This document shows positions 1-13,400 of a stretch of 64,000 nucleotides of DNA, piece after piece. Each line of letters starts with the position of its first letter. Position 1 is the stretch's first letter. The position numbers and the translations under genes are program-made. Below the pieces are notes generated by a model that did no database searches, had not been told where the DNA came from, and worked only from the letters and a program-made list of their open reading frames with translations. The DNA is from Brasenia schreberi (lineage: Eukaryota > Streptophyta > Magnoliopsida > Nymphaeales > Cabombaceae): assembly GCA_036023115.1 (NCBI GenBank), contig JAYKKT010000059.1:7488501-7552500 (forward strand), in the 5' to 3' direction.

Positions 1-2
1 GA

Positions 3-1127
3 TTTGTGATTGAAGGCCAAGAAGATAAAGTGTATAGGTTGAAAAAATCCCTATATGGCCTCAAACAGTCACCTCGCCAATGGTATTTGACTTTTCAAAA
101 TGCCATTATAGAACTTGGGTTTGTGGCTAACAAACTTGATCACTGTGTTTATATTTGGAACAGTGCGAGCCACTTTGTCATCTTATCTTTGTATGTCAAT
201 GACATATTGTTGACTGGAAATGACAATGAAATGATTGTCAAAACCAAGTCATGGTTGAACTCCAAGTTTAAAATGAAAGATATGGGAGAAGCATCCTATA
301 TCCTGGGTATAAAGATCTCTCGAGATAGAAGATCTAGGCTCCTATGCCTTAGTCAAGAGAGATATATAGACTATATCCTCAAGAAGTTCAAAATTGGTGA
401 ATACAAGTCTGCAGATACACATGTTGCAAAAAGGGTGAAACTAAGTAAGGTTGATTGTCCCGATGAAGGAGATGATAAGTCTAATGTTCCTTATGCTCAA
501 GCTGTTGGCAGCTTAATATATGCTATGTTGTGTACAAGACCTGATATCAGCTTTGCTGTTGGTCTTGTCAGTAGATATCAAGGTAATCCAGGTTGGCAGC
601 ATTGGATAACTGTAAAAAGGATTCTAAGATATCTGAAAGGAACAAAGGACTTGAAACTATGTTTTCAAGCAAATGAACTAGAAGTGGTAGGATACTCAGA
701 TGCTGACTTTGTTGGGAGCAAAGATGACAGCAAATCAACCTCAGGATAAATATTCTTATTTGGAGGTGGTGCTGTTTCTTGGGCATGTAAGAAATAGGGT
801 TGTGTAGCGTTGCATACACAGAAAGCTGAGTATATTGCTTGTTATATGACTGCAACAAGTGTTGCCTGGATAAGCCGCTTCATATGTGATTTGAAGTTGG
901 AAATAACAGATGAGCCAATGGTTATCTATTGCGATAATAATGCAGCAATTACTCTTATTAAGAGTGGAGCAGATTACTCAAAAAGTAAGCATATAATGGT
1001 AAAATACCACTATGTTCATGATATGGTTATGAGAAAAGAAATATTCATCTCATACATGCCAACAGAACATGTTGGCAGACCCCTTAACCAAAGGCATAAT
1101 GAAAGAACTATTCTCAAAACATGTTAG
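3..1127 (+). pseudogene. Copia pol fragment: reverse transcriptase C-terminus and RNase H
   Basis: Translation shows the Copia RT signature SLYGLKQSPRQW, then YVNDILL where the family has YVDDILL, so one catalytic Asp appears to be Asn. RNase H follows, with YSDADFVG, a degenerate SWACKK block, AEYIA and CDNNAA. Stops TAA (747-749) and TAG (795-797) interrupt one continuous frame, and the segment after 810 is in the same frame as the segment before. RT would copy element RNA and RNase H would degrade the template in the cytoplasmic particle. The changed catalytic motif and two stops mark this copy as dead. Confidence 0.9.
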
Positions 1128-1311
1128 AAACATGGGTTTGAGATATGTTGTTGTATAGTTAAATAACCATACAACGGGTGATTTGTTGTGTAGGAAAATA
1201 ACCACACAATAGGTTCTAATTGCAATAGTAATCAGGGATCGACATAACTAATGAAAACCCTGAGAAAGTGAGAGGAAAACCAGTATGTCGATACACTTGG
1301 CTCGAATAGCT

Positions 1312-1321
1312 AAGTGGGAGA
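1312..1321 (+). other. Polypurine tract (plus-strand primer site)
   Basis: AAGTGGGAGA sits immediately before the LTR start TGTTA. This is the position and composition expected of the Copia plus-strand primer. Confidence 0.8.
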
Positions 1322-1755
1322 TGTTACATTGAAATGGTCATTCTCGGCTCGGGTAACGGCTGGACTAACCATCCAGCCATTACCTGAGAAGAGGCCGGAT
1401 ATGTAATGGACAGCCGTTACCGGAAAATCCGGTAATGGCCATCCGTTATCACTCCCAAACGAGAGAAGCCACGAGAGGAGAAAGCCAGACAACGGGGGAG
1501 TGAGTGCCTATAAAAAGGCAGCCACTTATAAGGTGAAATACAGATTAACTGATTAAGAGACACACATATTCACCGATTCACAGTCGTCTGAGAAAACCCT
1601 CGTGTGGAAACCTCACGACACCAACATCTGCTGCTCTCACTGAAACTTCGGCGACCCCGAAGACCAAAAGGTAAGAGCCGGAAGTCCGGAAGTCCCCTAG
1701 AGTTTCTTCAAACGAACTTTTATGAAGTTCACCATTTATCGACCATAGACTAACA
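1322..1755 (+). repeat. Copia 3' LTR, 434 bp
   Basis: The segment starts TGTTA just after the purine tract and ends TAACA, giving matching 5-bp terminal inverted repeats with the TG...CA ends of LTRs. It contains a TATA box near the middle. The right boundary rests on the inverted repeat alone, because the 5' LTR is outside the window. Confidence 0.75.
1509..1516 (+). promoter_or_regulatory. TATA box in the Copia LTR
   Basis: TATAAAAA about 190 bp into the LTR is the likely core promoter at the U3/R boundary. Confidence 0.55.
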
Positions 1756-2514
1756 GTTTATGAAGTTTTTCATGGCATTCTATGTGATGCTGAATGTCGA
1801 GATTCAGTCATCCTAAAACAATGAAATTGCCAAACATAAACTGATAAGTAATCTATTTAGGAAACTGAATGAGCTTCATGACTGTAAATATTTACAGCCG
1901 AACGATGTCATCAGGTTTCTGGTTGGTGAATTTGAAAACTCGAACTGCTAGATGCATAAACGAGGCATACTTGGAGGCTTGTTGAGGAATCTCTGTAATA
2001 GATATAATTTAGGACATTAAGGTTGCAGTTGTACTTATGGCTTGCACACAAGCTTCTAACGTGTTCAACGATTAACTCCTAAATTTCGCTAGAATTCTTC
2101 ATTACATTTGCAGTAAGATTCTCCGGCGCATTGCAGAAAAGCATCCTTAGTAGAATGATTCCATCCTTTACACTGATATTCCTGGCCCATGCCCCATTCA
2201 TCTCATGGTTGAGAAGGGACCTTACTCACTGGTGATCTTTCTTATAATCCTCACCGACCTATGCTAGTTTCGTTCTCAAGGGACTCCAATGATTGCGACC
2301 TACCGGAGCCCACTTGGTGACAGAATGGAGGCCAGAGCATTCGCAGCAGCGAAACAGAGTCAGTCCGGTGGCATTAAAGCTGTCAAAATGGGCCTGGCCC
2401 TTGGCGCCTATCGCCAGCTAAAACTGAAACCGAAACGGTGAAATCAGAACTGGAACCGGTGAAACCACCAGGTAAAGAGAGTAAAGAAAAAAAAGGTCGG
2501 TTGTAAAAAAAATT
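1756..2514. other. Intergenic, no feature recognised
   Basis: No coding frame, RNA gene or transposon end is recognisable here. Confidence 0.5.
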
Positions 2515-2800
2515 CTAGTAGTAGACCAGTTATGTCTTATGGTTCCTTGGGCAGTTAACCATTAATTATGATACGAATGAATATGCCGAAATGGATGAAT
2601 GGTCATACAAAGAAGAATTGTATACATAATTATAAACAAATTGAAAGTAACATTAATAAAAAATAAAATGAGAAGAAACCGTTCCATGGTTTGAACATAT
2701 GGAAAGATAACCACATAAAACAAGATATGAAAAACTAAATTATAAAAATATTAAAAGACGACGATGAAGACTACAAATGTGTTGAAAAGAAAATGTTAAG
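2515..2800 (+). mobile_element. RTE-type LINE remnant (C-terminal end of ORF)
   Basis: The stretch reads through the same landmarks as the LINE 3' coding region at 27240-27570: GGGCAGTTAA, GATGAATGGTCATAC, AAAATGAGA, and the final AAAGTGTTGGAAAG-like block. It is badly decayed and lacks the terminal AAAAGGCTT and (TTG)n tail. Confidence 0.7.
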
Positions 2801-5800
2801 TTTATTATCACACGGTGACACACGATAAGATTTTATGAAACAAAGAATTTCGTACTGAAACACGACTCAGTTTGGAAGAGGAAAGAAGGGGATGAGAAAG
2901 TAGTGCTTGCCACTATTCATGTTGAACAATCTACTGTTGCCTTACGATTGTAAGAGCAAAAATATGCCACCTCCAAGTCACCAACAGTGGACGATATGAA
3001 TCATTTAATGTTCTATTTAAAAGAACATATCGAGATATATATCAGGAGGTTGAATACAAAGCAAAAACTCACTCGTTCCTTTAATTGAAACTATTTATAG
3101 AGAATATATATGGTTGCAGAAATTAGAAAAGTTATGAGATTTAAACAAAACCAATGTAGGCAAGGAAAGGTGAAGCCAAATAAGTAACTAGTCTCTTTCC
3201 GGGGTGAGACAGGCAACAGATCAATACTAGAAACAATTCTCTTGTTTCCCTTGTTTCCCAAGGCTATGCAGATGAAGAAATGCTTGTAGTTTTCCGTGCA
3301 TGATAACCCTCGCCAGGTACTGAACCAAACAGGGAGGAGCTAGAAACTTTTTTGGTGTGAGGACAACTTAGATTCTTATGGCAGACGCCATACTTCGCCC
3401 CTCAGCTTGCCATGAGTAGGTCTGCCGTCTGCCACTAGAGATAACTCTTAGTATTACAGGAAAGATGTAGACAATCGTTTGAGATTTTTTTTTTGCTCGA
3501 TTTTGTCTCCAAGATTACCAAGTTACATTCACATTTCTTCCAAACGGACGATTTCTTCCTCGGCTTGCGAGTTCTTTATTGAATTTCTCTTCATGGTTAA
3601 GAAAGAGTTGATGTTCTACACGACTCTTAACTAACATGATCTGGCTTGGACGCTACTGCGTGACGCTATGCACTTGATGAATTGTTGTCTTTTCACTATG
3701 CAATCTCAAAATCTATGTCAACATCAATGAATATCTCCCCATGCATCAGAATTCACTGTGCCTGATGCTAATTTATGTGGTTATAAATAGGGAGATTCAC
3801 TTCCAAAACATAACGGGGAATGGAAGGGAGATGCAAGAAAATAAGAAGATTAACTTTAGCTCGACTATACACGGCAAAAAGGGTGTTCATGGAGGTGTAA
3901 TTAAGCTGAGTCAAATGCAAGTATAGGCAAGCTCAACTAGACTTGTTTAAGAAAATACTCGGCTTAAACTTGATCTTGAGCTCCACTGATCTTCGGTCTT
4001 CATGCCCGAGCTCGACTCACCTGCATTTAAGCAACTCAAGCTCTGCTCACAAGGAATATTTCATTTTGAGCTTGAGAAAGCTCACGAACAAGTGCGATTA
4101 AATTGAGTTAGAGTGAGCTAGATGGAGCTTCAACTTGAGCCCGACCAACTAAAACTCGAGCAATGTGCAGGATAAACAATTTTAAATGTTGATACAGCAC
4201 TTCATCAAGATATCTTAATCAAAAGGCCTAGAAAGTGTATCTACTTTTTAGGTGCTTTGCTCACTCAATTCTCTTCTAACCATCAGTGCATTACTCCATA
4301 TAAATTTATGTGCATAAAGCTCAATTAGGTTGTAACCAACTCAGGTGGAGTACGATCGAACTTCATTCACTCACATGTCATCCTTAACTTTAACTGCTCT
4401 ACAAGAACAAGTAGAGTTCAGTTACCTTCAAATAAGAATGTTCATAGGGCAGGGCGGGACAGGAGATCAAAGTCCCCACTCCATCCCTGTTTCAGAACCC
4501 TATTCCCGTCCTCGTTTTCATTCCTGCAGCAGGATGAGGAAGGCCCCATTCCCATCTTCGTGTTTCCTACGGGTCTCTGTAGGGATGGATCACTTCCCAT
4601 GGACATTCCTATTTTTAAGTCGATCTTGAGTTGCAATCTTCAACTCTATGTTCAAGTAACAACCACCGATGAGATGAACCTTTTCACATTCTAAAAGAAT
4701 ACAAAAACAAGCATGGCTACAAGGGATTAAATGCAAAAGAGAGTTGTTTCCTTTCATCGATGGTACTAATTATATGAAATATTTGATGATTATGAAAATT
4801 TCAAACATTCTCAAATTCAAAATAAACTAAATAATTGTTTGAGAGAGTTCTAGAGGCATCTGTAGTTTTCTGTGGAGCCCGTGAACCATGTGAGAGCTGG
4901 TTAGATGCGTCAGGCAGAGGTCTTGTCTCACGTTCACCTCGAGCATACCATTAAGAGACACTAAATACAAGCATCTAATTTTCTTAATTTCTTTCTATAC
5001 GATGAAAGAAATATCAACTTATATTCATTATAGCTCCCTGTAAAATAAAAGGTGATGTCATCTAATCTTTCCCCTGAATGTTCATTCAGCCAATTTGGTT
5101 CAATAGTTCTTTGTCATCCGCTTTGAATTATCTGTCTTATCCTTTGTTTCAATAGCTCTCAAGATAAACTAGATTACTTGAGTTGGATGGGTCAAAAGCA
5201 GCGGTGTACCTTGAACCCACTCTGTGGTTTGGCTACCCTACCTTTAGTGGTGGCCATGACCACTCCATGGGTCTACTAAAGCCATTATCGGAGCATTTCT
5301 ACTCTCACGGGGTGGTCTTACGAAACAAACCATTTCCCCTAGCATCAATAAGTAGACATACAAAACAAGTCATTCCTTGCCTTACTATAGTCCGGCCACT
5401 CCGAAGGACCCTATAGTACATTACAAACTTATACTGTTGTAAGACAGAAGATGCAACTGTTATCTAGATTGATTGAGCATAAAGGGTCTGTAGGTGTCTT
5501 TTCAAGTTCACCATCAAATCTCAAGGTGTTTTTGATCTCCCATTATCAATAGGTTTGATTGCTTTACTCTTTTATCTTTCAAAAAGAAAAAAGATGACTC
5601 AAAGTTAGTTTCATGGATTTGAAAGAGAGTAATTCCTAGGTGAATTTTAGTTTCAGGTGAAGCAACCCATATAATTTTTCTGGAAAATATGGATAGGTAG
5701 TATAGATTTTTGAGATTTTTTTTGGATTTTGGGTGAAGTGGCCCGTTATCTTGCCCATGAATAGGTGATCCGCCACTGTTCAAAAGAGTTGGGAAGACTC

Positions 5801-6342
5801 ACATTTTGATAATTTGTGCCGTCTTAAGGATCCAAAGCCAGAATGGGTCTAAAACAATCCAATTGATGCTGCAGGTTGGATTTTCTAATTTTTTTTATTG
5901 CAGATATGGACTATTTTAAGACTCATATTTAGTTTGATTATATGAACATTTTTTTGTTAAATAATCACCTTTTTCTGACTAATGACAAGTTAAAGTGACA
6001 AGCTGGACTATTTTTTACGGAACAATAAAGATTTACTGCTAAGTCATTTCTCGAACTATCAAGATGGAGGTAGCCTCTCGATTATGCAACTCCAGAAACA
6101 ACCAATTTGAAATTCATGATTGCCAGGTGAGAGGGAGTGTTTTTAGTAGTTGGTGAGAGCAACATGATGTCAGAAAGTGCGCGGGTGGGTGATATGAGTG
6201 GTGGGGTGCGCGGAAAACTCATGAGTGCGGAACACAGGCGTATGTAGAGAGAATAGTTCATGCACACTCGTATAAAAGATTACTACTATCACGGGCATTT
6301 GAATTTAAAATATTTAGTATATAATATACATTAAATGTGAAC
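2801..6342. other. Gene-free repeat-bearing region
   Basis: No gene is recognised. Around 3905-4170 there is a segment rich in GAGCTCGAG/CTTGAGC motifs, like the segment at 19905-20080. At 4440-4610 there is a G/C-rich segment with repeated CCCATTCCC-type motifs. About 5510-5778 is a MITE-like repeat on the minus strand whose 5' end (GATCCGCCACTG, ending 5778) matches the CAGTGGCGGATC family. Short open frames such as 5183-5416 have no recognisable product. Confidence 0.4.
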
Positions 6343-6350
6343 TACAAAAA

Positions 6351-7154
6351 AACATACAACAACAACAATTAAGCCTTTTTCCATACTAGACGGGGTAGGC
6401 TTCATGGATTCCATATTAGCAGTTAACTCACAATAAGCTAGATCTTTCCAACACTTTTGTGGTTGTCCTCTACCTCTTTTAATACTTTCCAAATCTAGTT
6501 TTTCATACCTTCTTAGAGGTTCTTTTGATCTTCTTTCTATATCCAAACCATCTTAAACGATATTCTCTCATTTTATCCTCTATTAGTGTCACTCCTAATT
6601 TGTTTCAAATAACCTCATTATGTATACGGTCTTTTCTTGTATGACCATTCATCCATCTCAGCATCTTCATTTTTGTCATGTACATCTTTTGTACATGTTG
6701 ATGATTAACTGCCCAACACTCAAAACCATAAAACATGGCAGGTCTAATTGTTGCTCTATAATATTTACCTTTTAACTTTAATGGTATCTTCTTATCACAA
6801 AGAATACCCGATGCTCCTCTCCATTTTAACCTACCAACATTAATTTTATGCGTAATGTCTCTATCAATTCTTCCATCACTTTAAAAAATTGACCCTAGGT
6901 ATTTAAAACTTTCCTTTTAAGGAATGCAATGTGTGCCAATTTTAATTTCTATGTCCTCTAAAGTAACCAAATGATCAAACTTACATTTCATATATTCTGT
7001 CATTGTTCTACTAAGTCTAGGCCTTTGCTTTCTAATGTTTCTCTCCATAGTTCCAATTTTGTATTAACTTTTTCCTTAGACTCTTCCACTAACATAATGT
7101 CATCTGCAAATAACATACACCAAGTTACTTCATCTTGAATATGTTTTGTTAACT
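6351..7154 (-). mobile_element. 5'-truncated RTE-type LINE with probable target duplication
   Basis: The 3' end lies at the left: a short (CAA)n run, then AAGCCTTTTTCCATACTAGA, the reverse complement of the family tail. Moving right it passes the C-terminal coding region and ends near the RT active site, where the minus strand encodes an FADDIML-like motif close to 7100. TACAAAAA occurs just outside each end (6343-6350 and 7155-7162) and is a plausible target duplication of a 5'-truncated insertion. Stops and indels show it is not active. Confidence 0.8.
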
Positions 7155-7162
7155 TACAAAAA

Positions 7163-10100
7163 GTGTAACGGTATTTTTATTTTTAAATTCAAATCTCAAT
7201 CATTAATCACACCAATTGAATGATAGAAGATTTTTAATCATATTTGATCGTGATTGAGTATCAGCATATACTAATTTATCTCTATAGAGAGAGATGGATA
7301 GATAGAGAGATATAAATATAGATATGTAGAAAGAGAGATAGAGAACACAATAAATACATGCACCTATTTATGCCCAAACATTCTTAAAGATTTCAATTGT
7401 TTGATTGTCAAGATCGAGATATTAATAAAGTAATATTATACTTTTTGTAAGGGCATTAAATGTAGTGTATACTATTTTAGCTTTTACTTTAAAAATCTGT
7501 ATCATGAATCTTAAAGATTGAACAATTAAGATTATAGTATGGACCATGCTCTCTCTATATTTATATACACTCATATGCAGTATATCTATTATGTAACATG
7601 ACTAATAATATCATGAAACTAAAAGAACTCGGTTTTTGAAAGTTATTATTCACTAATAAAGTACTAATCAGGTAATATTCCATTTAATGCTCCTTGACAT
7701 GACACTGAACTATATTTAAGTTAAATCTTTTGTTAGAAAATATTTAAAATAATTATTCCTGAGTCACATACGGGAGAAGTGTGGTGTTGAGTGTTAAAGT
7801 GTGAGGCGTGGGTACCTAACTTTAATAAAAGTGCCTGTGTGACATTGCAGCTATCTGTTGAAAGATGAATCAATGCAAACAGCAATGGAGCTTTGTGTAC
7901 TCATTGAGCTGTTCCTTCTAACTGTTTGATAAGGTAATTTTTAGCTAATCTTGTACCCAACATAGTATATTCGACTGTATAATTACAGTAGCTCTTCTTG
8001 AATTATTTAATTTGTTTGTCGTTGCAGCAAAAGACATACTATGGGGCCTTTCACTGAGCTCGCATCAGTTTCTTCATTTTGCTGGTGGGGTTTGCCAAAT
8101 CCTGTTTCTTCGATCGGAGGAAGAGCCAGTTTAAAAAATAGTTATTGATACTTGTTTTAATGTAAAGCATTCAAGAAATTGTTGGGAACAGTTATTATGT
8201 AATTAATGATAACATCTTCAATTAATGTTGAAGAAGAATACCTGGGCATAGAGATTGATGAAGTAATTGCTATATGAACTACTAAAAAGATAAAAGATTG
8301 GAGAGCTTTTTGATGAATTACATAAGTATTCACTTTAGTTTCTATTTTATATATTTTTATTTTTTAGTTTATCATATAATATGATATTTTTTTTAATATA
8401 ACAAAGTGTTTGATGAATATAAAATATTCACCGCGAATCAAGTTCATCACCTACGGCTATCTCTTTTAAGAAAGTGATGATACATCAATATGTTTCTAGT
8501 TATACTCGACTTGATAATATTGAAAACCGAGTAAGTTTTTATATTTATAGACTTTTGCAAGTGATCTTATTATGGAAATAATTAACTTTAAATTGTGTTT
8601 GTTTTATATGTCAAGAATAGAGAATGGTGGAGGATTTGGTTTAATGCAACTATTTGGTTCAGCATCACAATAAACACAAGTATTGAAAACATATTTTATA
8701 TGTTATTTATTTATGTTATTCATAATTTAGTTGTTTACTTATTTTTCTGATTTTTAATTTATAGAAACCATAAAATCGCACAAAGCCTCAAGACCAATCA
8801 CGTGAAAGATAAGTTGAATTAATAGTCTCAAGATAGATTGATATATTATGCTTGTTTAGGAATTATCTTTGTAATGTGTATATATAAACTCTTCTTCTTT
8901 GTACTTTGTAAACATTTAAACAAATCAATGTAATATTTGTTTTTTTGTATATTTGTGATTGTATGACTCATTTCTATTGTATGTGTTATACCAGATTCAT
9001 TTACTATTATTATGTATTGTACCTGCTCATGTAAAACAAATGATTGTATAAATTCAAAAAAATTGAATGAAATAGTAAAAAGATGATTTGTTTCAGAATT
9101 TATTCCTACTGTTGACCATGAGAATAACATAATTATGACTATTTTTCATTGATTTCAGGTCGCCTTATTTCGACTGTTTTGTTCATTGATTTCAAGTCCG
9201 ATTGTTGACTCTATTGACAATAATCAGAATAAATTACATGATGACTAATCTTATACTTATTTTGGCTGTTTTTCGTAGCTGAAATAACTATTAGTTCCGG
9301 CTACCAGCAAAAGCCAGAATATCTAGATAAACTGTCCGAATAAATATTGTTCCAACTGTTGCTTGCATCGACATATTCCGGTTGTCCTGTAAATACTCCA
9401 AATGTCTTGACAGTCAAAGTAAACCTATTCCAACTCTTTCTATTCCGGCATTGATATTCCGAAAGTTTTATGATCAGCCGGAATTACGTATTCCGGCTGT
9501 TATAAACAATTTAAAATTTTGAACAGCTAAAATTGTAGAAGTGTCAATTCATTCACAACGAGTCCAGACTCTAATCTCGAAGTTTATTCTTCCAAATTAG
9601 AATTTGAGTGTAAATACAAGATTCAGAATGAGTCTAGACTCTAATGAGACTTGAGAAGAAATGAAGCCAAACTACCTTTCACATGAACCACATCATTTCA
9701 CATGAACCACGTGAAAACAGCAGAAGCAATACCCCTTCTATCAATAAATGCTTTCAAGAAATTATTCTTGGAAGTTAGATTCAAATTGCTTCTCGACTAC
9801 ATCACCTGAAAATCCTCAAATTGGCTGGTCGTAAGTAGTCCCAGCGCTGTGGAAGGAAGGACTATCTCGCATCTACACCAAGATATTAGCAGTAATTCTC
9901 AAATATCGGAAAACATAATCTCATTCGATGAGATAAAATGCCACCGAAATAAAGACAGAGCAAGGCCCGTCATGAATTGCTCTTCAACAAAGAAAAGGTG
10001 ACGTCTCCAGTCTCTCGCTCAACAAACGCGCTCAATTATGAGAATCCCATGTTCGTAGAAATATGTGCTTATACGTGTTTGAAATAGTTTTACAGTAGCA

Positions 10101-10321
10101 TCAAATGTAGCGACACACCGAAGTCAGCTCAGAAGTACGTGAAAATCACAATCTTTAAAGGGTTTAGCTGTATATTCCAGTTCAGAACAATCTGTAGTTT
10201 AATAGGTATGAAGGAAGAACCAGTCTGTACTTTGCAGTAATGGACGCACAAGCAAACTCGGCAAAACACACACGCTATATACGCCTTCAAATACAGCAGA
10301 GATGAGAACTTAGGCATTATA
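7163..10321. other. AT-rich intergenic region
   Basis: No gene is recognised. At 7270-7340 there is an imperfect GATA/GAGA-type simple repeat. At 9150-9510 several ATTCCGG/CCGGAAT motifs recur, and a related arrangement appears at 21750-21930. This suggests a shared, unclassified repeat. Confidence 0.35.
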
Positions 10322-10329
10322 CACGAACT

Positions 10330-10486
10330 CGGTGGCGGCTTTACATTGAGGCAAGGTGAGGTAGCTGTCTCACCTGAAATTCGAAAAGCCAATGAAAAAG
10401 TTACACGACACGATCAAATCGATGGCTACTATACACAGCTGAACAAACAGATCGTCCCACCCCCAAAAATTCTAGATCCGCCACTG
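10330..10486 (+). mobile_element. Short MITE, CAGTGGCGGATC family, 157 bp
   Basis: The left end CGGTGGCGG and right end CGCCACTG are near-perfect inverted repeats. The element is flanked by CACGAACT (10322-10329) and CATGAACA (10487-10494), which agree at 6 of 8 positions and look like a decayed 8-bp duplication. Eight-bp duplications and CAGTG ends are hAT-like. Related copies are at 14923 and 34826. Confidence 0.65.
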
Positions 10487-10494
10487 CATGAACA

Positions 10495-13400
10495 CGACAG
10501 CTCACCCTATCTTTTCAATGCTGTTTCGTCATTATGTGATAGTCGAGGGTCCTAGAGTTTTACAATGGATAGTATCCACTCCTCGATCGGACGGAGATTC
10601 TTCAGAATCATAAATGAAAGAGAAAATACATATTACCAAGAGGTCAAATCTTTCAAAATCTTTGCGAGATCTTTCCTGGTTCGTATTTTCCAAGAATTAG
10701 ATTTGTGATGCTTCATTTCTCCCAAAGCACAGCATAAAAGTACAATTTAGAAGATCCATGGGCAATGCATGACACCATCCCTCATCAACTGTATTCACAA
10801 GACACTTCACCTTATTCTCTTTTCCCTTTGTTTTTGTACACTAATAACAGAGAAGTAAAACGTATCTCTTGTCCGTTTCATTGCGTCCATGTGACTGACA
10901 ACGTGTAGCACCCACCTCGTTCCTCGTCTTCTTGCTGCTACTTTGTGAAGAAGGAAGTCCAAGGAAATATGGAGATGTGAGCAAGGAAAGGGAGAAGTAA
11001 CGAGGCCTTCTTTCTTCTCCTCTCTCTCCTCTCTTTGTTGCGCGAGTTTTCAGTACAATGAATCTGTGCTCCCATCAAACGATTCCCAAGAAGAGCATTG
11101 GTTCCATCCTACTAGGAGATGGATGGCATCATTTGCAGAGCAGCTTCTTGTCTAAGGCTTCTTGGGCCTGATCTGCCTCGTCGATCGGGACATCAAGAGA
11201 TTCAAATCACCTAAATTGTTATTGATAGGATATTTTAATTCAAAAAAGCTCCATCAGTTAAACAGATTTCATTTTGATCTGGCTCTTTTAAAATAAATAC
11301 TTACACATCACATGATACAGCTTAGTGGTGACAGTGAAACACCTTATCCGAATGATAGACTCAGTTTGGCTTTGGTATATTTAACCAATTAAGTTGACTC
11401 TGCAAAGTTCAAGTAGTACTATATGGATTTGGGTTTAGTTAACAGAATTTACATGGAGCCCCGAAACAACATTATCTTGTATTGAATAATGTGAATTTCA
11501 ATCTAAAGCATAAAGACAAACAAATTCCTACAATAAGCCTTCACTAGAGTGAGTAAATAATAGGTCTTGGTGCATGTGTGTTAGGCTTCGTCCTCCTCTT
11601 GCAACCAAAAAGAACAACATGAAAAATGCTTACTGCCCAATGAAGACAAGATCTAAAAGATGTTCCAATGGGACCATCTCTCATCTGAATTAGGAAGTCT
11701 CCCAACCTGTAGGTCATGAGTTTGATCCAGTGCATACACTCATATGCGTAGACTGCCTTATCTCTCTATACCACGCCTCAGTTTGCAAACAAAAAAGAAA
11801 CATTCATTTGAAGGAAAAAAGGTGCATCTTTATATGCAAGACGAAACACAATAGAACTCTTAGTAGTGTTGATTAGCTCCATCTTGTCTAATATTAAGAT
11901 TTAACTACAAAAGTGTTGAAAACCTATTATCCTTTCGATGCATTTTTGGTTTTTTTAGCATCTTTCGATGCATTTTCGGTTTTTTCCGCATCTTTTAAAG
12001 TGTTCATCATTTAATTTCTAAACATAAGTCTATTACGATCATATGTATATATAGACATGGCCAGTTTCTAACTGGCCCAGTGTTTCCAACAAGACCAAGA
12101 ACTGGAACCAACAGTTCTGGTATTTTTTAGATTTTTTCTTATAAAAAGTATTTTTTTATAAAATTACCAGTTCTGAGTGGTTCTGGTCTTAAACCGAAAC
12201 TGGTCCTAGGCCCTGACTCCGCTATTCTAATCTATTTGCCAAACCTAAATCCCTGACTCCGCTACACGAAGTCGTACTGAGAACAGGAATTGCATCGAAT
12301 AAATCTGTCATGCAACTCATCTCCAATACCTAACCTTCCTCTTCGTTATTCATTCATCTTTTTTTTTTCTCTAGGATGAGCTCTGTCGCAAGACCAAGGA
12401 ACCAATCTTTGGACCCGACCCAAACACATCCATGTCTGGGACAAAGCATCGCCCCCGGCTCAGGATGACCTGTGTGTGTGTGTGATGAGGCTGCAATTGG
12501 GTCAAGTCGGGCGGACCCTGTCTTATCATACAGTTTCCCAAATAAGACCAACATCTGACCGAAACCTGCAGTGAACCAAGTAACGATCTGAGTTGCCACC
12601 CTTATATAAGACCTGACCATATTAGAGGAAAATCAGATCCATTCCAACCGCAGATCTCCGTAAAGGGAGATAAGGCATATATATGAAAACTGAATCACGC
12701 TTTCAATGGAATGAGTGTAATTTAAACAATTTTAAGGTTTAAAAAAAGATAAAAGATAATGTTATTTGACTCATGTATTCGAAAACCAATGGTGAGTAGA
12801 GTTCGTAGTGAGCATATTCATTCCTACCACAGATCTCCATAAAGGGAGATAAGGCATATATATATATATATATTTATTTATTTATTTATTTATATATATG
12901 AAAACTGAATCACGGTTTCAATGGAGTGAGTCATGAGTGAGCTGTGTTGGTAGTGAGCACATCTATTCACTCTATATGTAGAGAGACTTGCCCACAATTA
13001 TACTTAAGTACATTGTTTTTGGATGACATAAATGTAATTTCAAAATTATTAAAGAATTTTGAAAAAGTAAGAGAAATATTTATATTATACTCATGTCACC
13101 GTGTGAGCAAGTGTTAGTGTGAGTAGGATCCAATCTCTATATTTATAGAGAGAGAGTTGACATTCATTCAAAAAGTGAGGGTAGCAGTGAGATATTTTTA
13201 TCCTTTTTTAATATTTATTTATTCAAGTACTCTTTTAAATGTTTACATGACACTCTACCACTAGTTTTGTACACTGTTTGTGGTGCATAAGAAATCCATC
13301 TCTCTTTCTCTCTCTCTCCCTCTCTCTCTCTCTCTATATAGTCCTATTTTTTTAAACCATTGACAACGTTGTCTCACACTAACTTTTTTCGACCTTGATC

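Larger units (their letters stand above)
1..1755 (+). mobile_element. Ty1-copia LTR retrotransposon, 3' part (truncated by window edge)
   Basis: The left edge cuts into a Copia-type element. Visible in order are the C-terminal half of reverse transcriptase, RNase H, about 190 bp of non-coding spacer, a purine-rich plus-strand primer and a complete 3' LTR. RT followed by RNase H directly before the LTR, with no integrase after RT, is the Copia and not the Gypsy gene order. The reading frame has in-frame stops, so this copy cannot make a functional polyprotein. The 5' LTR, gag, protease and integrase lie outside the window, so the target duplication cannot be checked. Confidence 0.9.

Noticed and set aside
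5183..5416. 77-codon open frame
   Set aside because: No recognisable motif, no splice context and no leader-like upstream sequence.
7818..8130. Possible exon remnants between TTGCAG acceptors near 7850 and 8028
   Set aside because: The putative exons contain stops in every frame I tried, and no protein family is recognisable.
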